This document shows positions 26,133-38,200 of a DNA stretch of 64,000 bases, piece by piece. The stretch comes from Chryseobacterium formosense (GTDB lineage Bacteria; Bacteroidota; Bacteroidia; Flavobacteriales; Weeksellaceae), in assembly GCF_900116415.1 (NCBI RefSeq), contig NZ_FPAP01000003.1, forward strand, positions 248,001 to 312,000. The letters run 5' to 3'. Both the position numbers and the translations under genes were made by a program. Positions within the stretch are counted from its first letter, which is position 1. Every line of letters begins with the position of its first letter. Under the pieces are notes generated by a model. The model ran no database searches, was not told the origin of the DNA, and saw only the letters and a program-made list of their open reading frames with translations.

Positions 26133-26161
26133 TAAAAAAAGCCCCGAAAAATCGAGGCTTT
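26133..26161 (-). terminator. Rho-independent terminator of typA
   Basis: On the minus strand AAAGCCTCGA / TCGGGGCTTT (one G-T pair) is followed by a T-run. It lies about 22 bp after the stop. Confidence 0.8.
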
Positions 26162-26183
26162 AGATATATTATTAGAGTTAAAA

Positions 26184-27992
26184 TTAAGCTTTCGCTCCTC
26201 TTTCTACTCTTTTTCTTTCTTCTTCAGAAAGTAATTTCTTTCTCATACGGATGAAATTCGGAGTTACCTCGATTGCTTCATCAGCCTGAATGTATTCCAT
26301 ACATTCTTCAAGAGAGAATAAGATTTTTGGTGCAACACCTGTATCTTTATCTTTCCCTGAAGCTCTCATGTTATTCAACTGTTTTGCTTCAACAATGTTT
26401 ACAACCAAATCTCCCGGCTTGTTTTGCTCACCGATAACCATCCCTGCATAGATTTCCTCGCCCGGATCAACATAGAACTTACCTCTATCCTGTAATTTAG
26501 CAATAGAATATTCAGTTGCAGGACCTTGAGTTTTAGAAATCAATACGCCATTACTTCTTCCAGGAATCGCACCTTTGAAAGGCTTGTATTCTGTGAAACG
26601 GTGTGCCATGATAGCTTCACCAGCAGTAGCAGTCAACATTTGAGAACGCAATCCGATCAAGCCTCTTGAAGGAATTTCGAATTCCATGTGCTGCATTTCT
26701 CCCTTAGTTTCCATGATGTGAAGATCTCCTTTTCTCTGAGTGGCCAAATCGATAACTCTAGAAGCAAATTCTTCAGGAACGTCTACAACCAAAGATTCAT
26801 AAGGCTCTAATTTTTGTCCGTTTTCATCTTCTCTCAAGATAACTTGTGGCTGTCCGATCGTCATTTCGTAACCTTCTCTTCTCATTGTTTCAATAAGAAC
26901 CGACAAGTGAAGAATACCTCTACCGAATACCAGGAATGTGTTGGCATCATCAGTCTGCTGAACTCTTAGTGCCAAGTTTTTCTCTAATTCTTTGTAAAGT
27001 CTTTCTTTCAGGTGGTTTGATGTAACATATTTACCGTCTTTACCGAAGAAAGGTGAATTGTTGATTGAGAAAGTCATGTTCAGAGTAGGCTCATCAATAG
27101 CCGTTCTCTCCAATGGCTCAGGATTTTCAAGATCTACGAAAGAATCTCCGATCTGGAAAGCATCGAAACCTACTACAGCGCAGATATCACCTGCCTGAAC
27201 TTCAGTTACTTTTTTCTTTCCTAAACCTTCGAAAACATATAGTTCTTTTACTTTTCCTTTCACAATTTTTCCGTCTGCCTGGGCAAGACCGATCCACTGA
27301 GATTCTTTAAGCTCACCTCTCGTTACTTTACCGATTGCAATTCTTCCTAAGAAAGAAGAGAAATCTAATGAAGTAATCTGCATCTGAAGATTTCCTTCAG
27401 TTACTTTCGGTTCAGGAACGTATTGTAAAATACCATCTAATAATGGCATAATGTTGTCAGTTTGCTCTAATGAAGTATTGAACCATCCTTGTTTTGAAGA
27501 TCCGTAGAACGTTGGGAAATCCAACTGCTCTTCAGTTGCTTCAAGATTGAAGAACAAATCAAATACCTGATCGTGAACTTCATCAGGACGACAGTTTGGC
27601 TTATCAACTTTATTGATGACAACCAAAGGTCTAAGACCTAATTCTAAAGCTTTTTGCAGTACGAATCTTGTCTGCGGCATAGGTCCTTCGAACGCATCTA
27701 CCAACAAGATAACACCGTCTGCCATTTTCAATACTCTTTCTACTTCCCCACCAAAATCGGCGTGACCAGGAGTATCGATAACGTTAATTTTTGTATCTTT
27801 ATAAGTAACAGAAATATTTTTTGATAAAATGGTAATTCCTCTTTCTCTTTCAAGATCGTTGTTATCCATTATTAATTCTCCACTTTCCTGATTTTCTCTG
27901 AAAATGTTTGTAGCATGAATAATCTTATCAACCAAAGTCGTTTTACCGTGGTCAACGTGTGCGATAATCGCAATATTTCTAATGTTTTGCAT
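26184..27992 (-). CDS. typA: Translational GTPase TypA/BipA
   Basis: 602 residues. G1 is AHVDHGKTTL (11-20), G3 DTPGHADFGGEVERVL (near 73), and G4 NKVDKP (near 127). Domain II, an EF-G-like domain, and the BipA-specific C-terminal region (GEAIMAHRF, PGRSNGVLIS, ASGKDKD) follow, ending in a charged tail. It is a ribosome-associated GTPase involved in 50S assembly and stress adaptation. Monocistronic, with a TAATTTTG -7 box at 28011-28018 about 18 nt before the start codon. Confidence 0.95.
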   Translation of the reverse strand: MQNIRNIAIIAHVDHGKTTLVDKIIHATNIFRENQESGELIMDNNDLERERGITILSKNISVTYKDTKINVIDTPGHADFGGEVERVLKMADGVILLVDAFEGPMPQTRFVLQKALELGLRPLVVINKVDKPNCRPDEVHDQVFDLFFNLEATEEQLDFPTFYGSSKQGWFNTSLEQTDNIMPLLDGILQYVPEPKVTEGNLQMQITSLDFSSFLGRIAIGKVTRGELKESQWIGLAQADGKIVKGKVKELYVFEGLGKKKVTEVQAGDICAVVGFDAFQIGDSFVDLENPEPLERTAIDEPTLNMTFSINNSPFFGKDGKYVTSNHLKERLYKELEKNLALRVQQTDDANTFLVFGRGILHLSVLIETMRREGYEMTIGQPQVILREDENGQKLEPYESLVVDVPEEFASRVIDLATQRKGDLHIMETKGEMQHMEFEIPSRGLIGLRSQMLTATAGEAIMAHRFTEYKPFKGAIPGRSNGVLISKTQGPATEYSIAKLQDRGKFYVDPGEEIYAGMVIGEQNKPGDLVVNIVEAKQLNNMRASGKDKDTGVAPKILFSLEECMEYIQADEAIEVTPNFIRMRKKLLSEEERKRVERGAKA

Positions 27993-28010
27993 GAATGATT
28001 TTTACGGGTG

Positions 28011-28018
28011 CAAAATTA
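28011..28018 (-). promoter_or_regulatory. -7 box of typA
   Basis: Reads TAATTTTG on the minus strand, a TAnnTTTG match, 18 nt from the start codon. No -33 element is evident. Confidence 0.4.
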
Positions 28019-28337
28019 ATGATTTTTAATGAATTAACCATCATCAATATTAATTAATTAACAAATTCATAATGAGAGATTTGCCTTCAACGGAATTGTC
28101 TGAATTTGAAAATCATTAATTTAAGATAAAAAATACTTTAGTTTATTGAGAGTTTATCCTATTCTCAATTTATTAAAACTTAAATAATTAAATCAATTCT
28201 TATGGAAACTTATAATGTAATAACAACGGTTTAGTATAAATCATATGTAAATTAAAAACGAAAGTGTTATTTAATCATAAAATTGAATATTGGTAACCTC
28301 TTTTTCACTAATTTGCGCACTCATAATGCCGTAGATC
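28019..28337. other. AT-rich divergent intergenic region, no feature recognised
   Basis: 319 bp between the divergent typA and MG2/plug-like genes. It is strongly AT-rich with no credible ORF, hairpin terminator or repeat shared with other gaps. The promoter of the rightward gene must lie here, but no exact TAnnTTTG box was found; CTAATTTGCG at about 28310 is the nearest resemblance. Confidence 0.4.
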
Positions 28338-30749
28338 ATGAAAAGAATAATTATATTCTGTTTTGCTCTGGCTTCTTATAGCCATGTTTATTCACAACAA
28401 TCTGCCGATAAGGCTCTTCAATATTTAAACGAAAACTTCTCACAGGAGAATATTTATGTACTCACTGATAAAGATTTGTATCTTTCGGGAGAAACGGTCT
28501 GGTTTAATGCAATGGTTCTCAGAAACTTCAGCATATCAGACATTTCAACAAATTTCTTTATTGAGCTGTACGACCGAAATAAAAAGCAGGTTTTAAGAAA
28601 GAGATTTCCAGTTTTCAATGGCTCTGTTCAGGGCAGCTTTCAACTTGCGGAAAACCTTAATGAAGACATCTATTTTGTACGAGCTTATACTCCGATGATG
28701 AGTAATCTGAGCGAAGAATTTCAATATCTGAAACAAATTCCGGTTTACAATCCGTCTTCAACGAAAAAACTGATAAAAGATAAAACCTCATCGTGGTCTG
28801 TAACATTACACCCGGAAGCAAATACCTTTATACAGGGCAACCCATCCAAAATTGCTGTAAGACTTCACAGTAAAGGTATTCCACCTTCTCAGTGGGAAGG
28901 TTATGTTATTGAAAAAGATCATCCTGAAAAGAAAATTACAACCTTCAAAGGATTAGACGGAAATGTCGGTGTTTTCTCATTTACACCTGAAAAAGACAAA
29001 ATTTACGAAGCTGTAGTGACCGACAACAATGGATTACAGAAATCCGCAGTACTTCCCAAAGCCTCCGAAAAAGGAGTAAGTCTACAGGTGATCAGTGAAA
29101 AAGACAATATTAAGTACAAAATAAAAAACTCCGGAGAAGCGTATCCTTATCTTACAGTAATTGCAAATATTGGAGAACAGGTTGTCTATAAGGCTAAAGT
29201 GAATCAGCTGAAAGATGCATTCCAGTCTATACCAACAGATCAGCTCATCAATAGCGTTATGCAAATCACGGTTTTTGACGATAACGAAAATCCTTTAGTA
29301 AGCAGAATGTGCTTTGTGATGCCACAAAATTTACATATTGCCGCTCCTGAAGTAAAGCCCGAAAAATTAAGCACCGAAAAAAGAGCTTTGAATTCTTTTG
29401 ACGTTAAACCTTTAAAGGATGTTCCGAGTTATTCTATAGCTGTATTTGATCCTGAATATAAAAAATCATTACAGGACGAAAACTTTTTGAGTTCTTTATG
29501 GCTGACCAGCGTCATTAAATCTAAAATAGACCGTCCCGCACAATATTTTTCCGACAAGATGAACCCGGAAGCTTTGGATGCGCTTTTGATTTCCGAACAG
29601 TGGAAAATGTTTGACTGGAAAGAGATCATATCGGGGAAATATCCTGAAATTATTAATAATTCATCAAAATATATTTCTTACAAGGGAAAAGTTACCATCA
29701 ATGCAAAACCGGCTCCACAGCAAACCCTTATTATGTTTGTGGAGGGAAACAAATCTGACCGCGAAATTCTTCAGGCAGAAACAGACAGCAACGGAGAGTT
29801 TTTCTTTGACAATATGATTTTTGAAAAACCAATAAAAGTCACTTATCAACTAAATGGCGCAAATGCTTCGTTGAAAAGCAGAACGAACGTATTTGTAAAT
29901 CCACTTAATACATTTATCCCTTTGAAAAAAGATTTACCTGAAGTAGAAGGATATGAACTTGTGGAAAGAAATACAACATCGGAAACTTCTCAGCCCGCCG
30001 AATTGACAAAAATCATTGAGGCGAAAAAGTCTAAAAAAGAATATGACGAGAAAATCATCAATATTGAAGAGGTAAAACTAAAAGCCAAAAGAAAAAATCT
30101 TACGGAAGATCTTAACAAAAAACTCAGCAGTCCGCTTTATCAAAGCATGAATGAAGTTGTTTTCGATTTTGTAAATGATAATCAGTCTGCAGCAAGTTCA
30201 CCGAATATTTTGCAATGGCTTCAGGGACGTGTTGCAGGATTAACAATTAACAATGAAAACGGAAATCCAACTCCTTACATTAGACAAAGCAAAGCAAACA
30301 TTTATCTGGATGAAATGTTAGTGGATGCTAGTTCTCTCAACGGAATAGCTGTTGCCAATATTGCTATGGTTAAAATCATAAAAGATGGTGGTCTTGGGAT
30401 GAGCGGCGGCGGAAATGGCGGTGTGCTAATTTACACTAAGCGTGGAGATACCCAGAGTCCCATTGAAAATAAACTTTCTACGATGGTCGATTTAAATTTT
30501 TTCGTGATGGAAGGTTATAATGAATCTGAGAAATATCCTGATTCCGATTATGGTAATTCTGAGCTCTCAAAAATCAGCACCGATTATCGCCCTGTATTGT
30601 TTTGGAATCCTACTCTTGAAATTGATGAATCCGCTCCTGCCATAATTAACTTTTACAATAATGATTCAGCGAAAAAATACCGATTTATGATTATGGGATT
30701 CGATGCTGAAAAATATATACCGGTTTATTATGATAAATTGATGCCTTGA
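28338..30749 (+). CDS. Secreted MG2-like / TonB-plug-like protein without a barrel
   Basis: 803 residues with a signal peptide (1-20, ending HVYSQ). Residues 35-130 (QENIYVLTDKDLYLSGETVWFNAMV...) are an alpha-2-macroglobulin MG2-like beta domain. Further beta domains follow, including a carboxypeptidase-regulatory-like region near 445-530. Residues 600-720 (INIEEVKLKAKRKN..., LQWLQGRVAGLTINNENG, NIYLDEMLVD, GGNGGVLIYTKRG) look like a TonB-dependent receptor plug. No barrel follows. Such proteins are common in Bacteroidota; function unknown. The CRISPR array begins 29 bp after the stop with no terminator between, so readthrough into the array is possible. Confidence 0.7.
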   Translation: MKRIIIFCFALASYSHVYSQQSADKALQYLNENFSQENIYVLTDKDLYLSGETVWFNAMVLRNFSISDISTNFFIELYDRNKKQVLRKRFPVFNGSVQGSFQLAENLNEDIYFVRAYTPMMSNLSEEFQYLKQIPVYNPSSTKKLIKDKTSSWSVTLHPEANTFIQGNPSKIAVRLHSKGIPPSQWEGYVIEKDHPEKKITTFKGLDGNVGVFSFTPEKDKIYEAVVTDNNGLQKSAVLPKASEKGVSLQVISEKDNIKYKIKNSGEAYPYLTVIANIGEQVVYKAKVNQLKDAFQSIPTDQLINSVMQITVFDDNENPLVSRMCFVMPQNLHIAAPEVKPEKLSTEKRALNSFDVKPLKDVPSYSIAVFDPEYKKSLQDENFLSSLWLTSVIKSKIDRPAQYFSDKMNPEALDALLISEQWKMFDWKEIISGKYPEIINNSSKYISYKGKVTINAKPAPQQTLIMFVEGNKSDREILQAETDSNGEFFFDNMIFEKPIKVTYQLNGANASLKSRTNVFVNPLNTFIPLKKDLPEVEGYELVERNTTSETSQPAELTKIIEAKKSKKEYDEKIINIEEVKLKAKRKNLTEDLNKKLSSPLYQSMNEVVFDFVNDNQSAASSPNILQWLQGRVAGLTINNENGNPTPYIRQSKANIYLDEMLVDASSLNGIAVANIAMVKIIKDGGLGMSGGGNGGVLIYTKRGDTQSPIENKLSTMVDLNFFVMEGYNESEKYPDSDYGNSELSKISTDYRPVLFWNPTLEIDESAPAIINFYNNDSAKKYRFMIMGFDAEKYIPVYYDKLMP

Positions 30750-30778
30750 TGATCAACGCATGAAATATTGCCAATCAT

Positions 30779-33700
30779 TTTGTGAATTTAAGATGCTTTC
30801 ATTTTTGAGTATCTTTGAGATATTACACAACTCTCCATCTGGTATATAATCATACTGAACAGTTGTGAATTGCTTTCATTTTTGAGTATCTTTGAGATAT
30901 TACACAACGAGTGATAGTATTCTAATCCTAACGGTATAGTTGTGAATTGCTTTCATTTTTGAGTATCTTTGAGATATTACACAACAGAAAAGGAGGTTTG
31001 AAAAACTTCATTCAAGTTGTGAATTGCTTTCATTTTTGAGTATCTTTGAGATATTACACAACTGTGTAGCTAAATACACACAGTTTGCTAGAGTTGTGAA
31101 TTGCTTTCATTTTTGAGTATCTTTGAGATATTACACAACAAAGATGCTAATATTAATCCTCACTTAGCGGTTGTGAATTGCTTTCATTTTTGAGTATCTT
31201 TGAGATATTACACAACCGTAAACAAGAATGATATTTCCGATAATCAGTTGTGAATTGCTTTCATTTTTGAGTATCTTTGAGATATTACACAACGACGATA
31301 AATATTATATCTCTACAGACCCTGTTGTGAATTGCTTTCATTTTTGAGTATCTTTGAGATATTACACAACCAACGAAAGAAGATGAAGCGCCATTTAGCA
31401 GTTGTGAATTGCTTTCATTTTTGAGTATCTTTGAGATATTACACAACGCAATGACATTTCAACATAATCAATCATCAGTTGTGAATTGCTTTCATTTTTG
31501 AGTATCTTTGAGATATTACACAACTTTTACTTCTTTTGTCGCCATAATTTTTTAGTTGTGAATTGCTTTCATTTTTGAGTATCTTTGAGATATTACACAA
31601 CTAATGACTGCTCCAGGAAACACAAGCTTTAGTTGTGAATTGCTTTCATTTTTGAGTATCTTTGAGATATTACACAACAAAATAATAATTTACTACACAA
31701 GCGATACAGTTGTGAATTGCTTTCATTTTTGAGTATCTTTGAGATATTACACAACGACCTTGAATGTTGCTCCACTGCAATGTTAGTTGTGAATTGCTTT
31801 CATTTTTGAGTATCTTTGAGATATTACACAACTTAATTAAAAATGAGCATGGTGTTTACATGGTTGTGAATTGCTTTCATTTTTGAGTATCTTTGAGATA
31901 TTACACAACTTATTCTACTACCTATTGACACGTCACCAAGTTGTGAATTGCTTTCATTTTTGAGTATCTTTGAGATATTACACAACAGTCATGCGGAGAT
32001 CTTCTTCATTACCACAGTTGTGAATTGCTTTCATTTTTGAGTATCTTTGAGATATTACACAACTTCTGCAAGTTTATTAATCACTGCTCTTGAGTTGTGA
32101 ATTGCTTTCATTTTTGAGTATCTTTGAGATATTACACAACTCTTTTATTCTGGATAATGAATGTTTGATAGTTGTGAATTGCTTTCATTTTTGAGTATCT
32201 TTGAGATATTACACAACAGAGCTTTGTATTACAAACTTGAAAATTGGGTTGTGAATTGCTTTCATTTTTGAGTATCTTTGAGATATTACACAACAAATAC
32301 CAGATAAAAAACAACCTAAAAAAGGTTGTGAATTGCTTTCATTTTTGAGTATCTTTGAGATATTACACAACATTCCAATTTTGAAAGGTTTTGAAATTCA
32401 AGTTGTGAATTGCTTTCATTTTTGAGTATCTTTGAGATATTACACAACGACCCACTAAATGCCTGCATAAGATTTATAGTTGTGAATTGCTTTCATTTTT
32501 GAGTATCTTTGAGATATTACACAACTGAGTTCCTGCCAAGATTTTGCGACAGTGAGTTGTGAATTGCTTTCATTTTTGAGTATCTTTGAGATATTACACA
32601 ACTATAACCATATTTCTATATATGCAAATAAAGTTGTGAATTGCTTTCATTTTTGAGTATCTTTGAGATATTACACAACACCCGTTGTCTATATGTCTGC
32701 TAGGATCAAGTTGTGAATTGCTTTCATTTTTGAGTATCTTTGAGATATTACACAACCACCAGTGTTAATTCAACTCCTTGTTGACAGTTGTGAATTGCTT
32801 TCATTTTTGAGTATCTTTGAGATATTACACAACCATAGCTAACGGAACAGATGACTCTATATTGTTGTGAATTGCTTTCATTTTTGAGTATCTTTGAGAT
32901 ATTACACAACTATAAGTAAATTTGAAAGTTTAAGTAAACCGTTGTGAATTGCTTTCATTTTTGAGTATCTTTGAGATATTACACAACTCAGCGGATAATA
33001 TACCTTGATTTTGGATTGTTGTGAATTGCTTTCATTTTTGAGTATCTTTGAGATATTACACAACTATAAGTAAATTTGAAAGTTTAAGTAAACCGTTGTG
33101 AATTGCTTTCATTTTTGAGTATCTTTGAGATATTACACAACATTTTTAATCTAAATTCTTTATGTTTTTCAGTTGTGAATTGCTTTCATTTTTGAGTATC
33201 TTTGAGATATTACACAACAATATTTTTGTGCTTAAACTTTTCATGCTAGTTGTGAATTGCTTTCATTTTTGAGTATCTTTGAGATATTACACAACATTCA
33301 ATCTCCATGGTACGCTATGAATACTGTTGTGAATTGCTTTCATTTTTGAGTATCTTTGAGATATTACACAACAATAGTATTGAATTACCATCAGCATACA
33401 TAGTTGTGAATTGCTTTCATTTTTGAGTATCTTTGAGATATTACACAACACCAAGCAAGACGAGTTATCGAAAAAATTAGTTGTGAATTGCTTTCATTTT
33501 TGAGTATCTTTGAGATATTACACAACAAATTTGCATATATAAATTTTCTTCATCCAGTTGTGAATTGCTTTCATTTTTGAGTATCTTTGAGATATTACAC
33601 AACGAAACAGATATAGAAGACATTAACGAGATAGTTGTGAATTGCTTTCATTTTTGAGTATCTTTGAGATATTACACAACTTGCATATAACTTGCCAATT

Positions 33701-33988
33701 CTTTTCTCTAGTTGTGAATTGCTTTCATTTTTGAGTATCTTTGAGATATTACACAACTTTATATAATAAAAGTATTTTGGATGCACAGTTGTGAATTGCT
33801 TTCATTTTTGAGTATCTTTGAGATATTACACAACAATTCATTAGATATTTCGTCAAGCCATCCAGTTGTGAATTGCTTTCATTTTTGAGTATCTTTGAGA
33901 TATTACACAACTCTTGGGTTACACTCTATGAATTCTGGCGAGTTGTGAATTGCTTTCATTTTTGAGTATCTTTGAGATATTACACAAC
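30779..33988 (+). CRISPR. Type II-C CRISPR array, 42 repeats and 41 spacers
   Basis: The unit length is constant at 77 bp: a 47-bp repeat (starts GTTGTGAATTGCTTTC, centre TTTTTGAGTATCTTTGAG, ends ATATTACACAAC) and 30-bp spacers. By reading, repeats 2-42 are identical. Repeat 1 (30779-30831) has a changed first base and about 6 extra bases in its 5' part (after GTGAAT), while its last 35 bases are intact. crRNA sense is the plus strand, because the repeat's first 16 bases pair with the tracrRNA at 39187-39201. Spacers 28 (32911-32940) and 30 (33065-33094) are identical. The array converges on cas2 and is closed by a terminator. Confidence 0.99.
30862..30908 (+). promoter_or_regulatory. Promoter-like sequence inside the CRISPR repeat (representative copy)
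   Basis: Within each 47-bp repeat, GTTG at positions 1-4 and TATCTTTG at positions 26-33 are separated by 21 nt. This matches the flavobacterial promoter (TTG, 17-23 nt, TAnnTTTG) and points into the following spacer. Transcription would start near repeat position 38-40, about 8-10 nt before the spacer. The same sequence occurs in every intact repeat at 77-bp intervals; the coordinates given are those of repeat 2. Confidence 0.55.
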
Positions 33989-33998
33989 CTCAAAATTT

Positions 33999-34025
33999 AA
34001 TCCGTTGATTATCAACGGATTTTTT
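33999..34025 (+). terminator. Terminator at the 3' end of the CRISPR array
   Basis: ATCCGTTGA-TTA-TCAACGGAT (9-bp stem) followed by TTTTT, 10 bp after the last repeat and 20 bp before the end of cas2. The T-run on the plus strand fits plus-strand transcription of the array. Confidence 0.85.
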
Positions 34026-34045
34026 ATTTATTTAGGATTCAAAAT

Positions 34046-35274
<1,229 letters not shown>

Positions 35275-35276
35275 AA

Positions 35277-38200
35277 TTAATATTCTCCTATTTTAGTGAT
35301 TTCTCCTAAATGATTTAACCTAACTTTTACAGGGTTTAAATCAATAAGTCCTTTTGTGCTTAATCTAAAGTATCTTTTGCTTTCTTTTGCACCATTGGTT
35401 TTCTTTAACTCTGTATTTTTTGTTTCCAAATGATGTCTAAACCAATAATCTCCTTCTGCAATACTCCAAACTAAATACAAGTATTTACTCAATAAAGATT
35501 TATCATTATCTTTTATTGCTTTATCAAATTCTTCTTCTAATAAACCAAGAATAAACATTTCATTTTGTTGCATACTGAATTTTAAATTGAGCTTATCAGC
35601 AGGTAATCTATTCAAAAATGATTCTGGAAGTTTTTTGTCTAATACTTGATTCCAAACTTCCGATGAGTTTTTGATGACAGTAGGAATATTATATTTTTTC
35701 CTTTCTACAGCGTGCCAAAATGTACAACTATACTGTATAAGTTTTCCGTCGTTATCTTCGTATATTGCAATATGATGATTATTACCTGTTTTTACCAATG
35801 TTATAACTTCATTTTTTTCATTCAAACGAAGTGGTACTACCGAATCTTTCAAACCTGTTTTTAATTTTATTGACAAAATTTTTATTCCTTTACTTTCATT
35901 ATACCACAATGGGTCTTCATCAAGATTTTTAAAATTATTTAATGCTTTTTTGACATCTATTCTGTAATCTTCCTCATTATTAAATCCTCTATTTAGTCTA
36001 TTAAGAACTACTTCTTTAACTTTGTTATCTACTATACTGTCTAAAACTATTTTTATTTTATCATCAACTTTTTCATTCCCATTTTTATCTTTTTTTACTG
36101 AATAAGTTTCTTTTCCTGTAAATATGTGGTCTTGTGCAGAAACCCCTACTTTATATTTTTTAATAATATGTTTCTCTGCAATTCCTCCTTTAGAATATAT
36201 CGTTCTTATACCATAAAGTCCAGCTTCGTGCAATGCTCCTCTTGGAACAATTACTCCAGTGTCTTTATTTTTTCCGGTAGCTTTAAATTTAGTTATTGTC
36301 GCAACTTTTTTACCTGCTTTAAAAGAAACTAAAACCTTGTCAGCCTCTTGCTCCACATACTTTGTATCGAATTTAACAGGTTTCTGCAAACGCAAATAAT
36401 CATCTAATTGAGATAGTCTTTCTTTGTGATTTTTAACAAACTCATTATCATTTTCAAATTCTTTTTCGTTATAATTTTCTCCTAAGAGTTTTTTTGCTTC
36501 TTTAATTTCTCTTTGCATCAAATCTTTAGTATCACTAGAATTCAAAGTATTTATCCGTTGAATAAAACCTTGCTTTGTACAAGCAACAACTAAAGCATCA
36601 ATGGCGTGATGGCGGTGGTCATCTCTTTTTGTCCAGTTTTCTATTTCTTCTTTTTGGTGCTTTCTTTTTCCGTGTTCGCTTGTCCATTCTTTGATTACGG
36701 TTTGTCCTAATTCTTTGTATTTAGGCATTTGCAGATTCATCAAGACATCGTCCCACCCCCAAAGATTACGAAGTTTTGCAGTAACTCCACCTTCTGTTGT
36801 TGTCACATTATTGCATACTTTCTGTAAAATTTCTCTTGCCTTTCGAGAAATATATTGAGTATCTCTCAATTGTCTGTCGATAAAGTTTTCCCAAAGTTTT
36901 TTATCGGTCTCTGTTTCTTTTCCTAGTTTTTTCCTTTCCAAATATTCTTTGTGCGAAACTTTTAACCTTTGCATTTTACTGTAAGAAATAATTCCTCTTT
37001 TGAACCAATCATCTATTCGCTCAGAATATACCCTAACTTGCTCCTCTCCTTTTGTACCAATATAATCGTACGCAGTTTGATTGGTTTTTGTTGAATTACA
37101 TTTTCTGTGAACCAAAACTTTATTGGTTTGAGAATCATCAAATAACAGAGCTTTCGGCACTATGTGGTCAACATCAAAAGCATCGCCGCTCAAAGCTTCT
37201 GTTAAATTAAATGTTTCACCACAATAAATACATTGATTATTGACGTGAGCATCTTTCAGATTTTTGCTAAGCGACGGGAAAATGAATTTATATTTCTGAA
37301 TATATCGCTTGGTTACAGGTAATCCCAGTTCAGCTAATCGTTTTCCAATTTCCTCATTGAGTTTTTTATTTTTTGAATTTTGCAAATCGGCATCATTTCG
37401 TTCGTCTTTACTTTGTTTAAGTTCTCGTGCAAGCTCGACTCTTATTTCAGATAGTTTTCCATATTGTTCAAGGATTGCGTTGACCACATTAATCATCTGA
37501 TTCAGAATTTTCTCGACAATAGGTTGTCTCAAACTATTTTTAGAAAGAAGTTCTAATCTATCTAAAGTAATTTGTTGTTCTCTTTCATCCTTCGTCAACG
37601 AATTAGAATGATTGTAACCAGCCAAACTACAGGATTGGGAATAATCATAGCCTTCCATCAGAAAAGGCAGAATTTTCCGCATCGATTTGTTTGATTTATT
37701 CCCGAAAGCCTGTTTATTAAAATCAATGTGAGATAACTTTTCAGCAGTTTCATCATCAAAACCAAACCTTTTGATTAAAGCATTTTTACATTCATCCAAA
37801 TCTTTTAGAGAATAAATGGTGTGCCACAATTGATACAAAGGTTCTTTCTCCAATGAAGCATCCAACTCTAAACCAGCTCTTTCTTCCAGAATTTCTCCAG
37901 TCTTTTTATCGACCAACATTGAAGTATGATTTGATGGAATAATGGAAACATCAAAATTCAAAAGTTCATTATCACCTAAAACCGTATGAAGAGTTGAAAA
38001 AGTTTCATTTCCTTTAATGCCTTTTAGGATTTGCTTATTCACATAAACATCATTTTTATTTAAGTCTAAAATTTCAAGAAGCTTAGTAAAACTTAAACTA
38101 TCATTTTTAAATAAATAATCTGCTAATATTTGTTTCTCCTTTAAATTGGGAATTTTTTCGCCCCACTTATATTTGCTTCCTTCTGGATTTTTTATTTTTA

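Noticed and set aside
32132-33786. Short minus-strand ORFs inside the CRISPR array (32132-32314, 33595-33786)
   Set aside because: They are translations of repeat and spacer DNA; their sequence repeats with the array unit.
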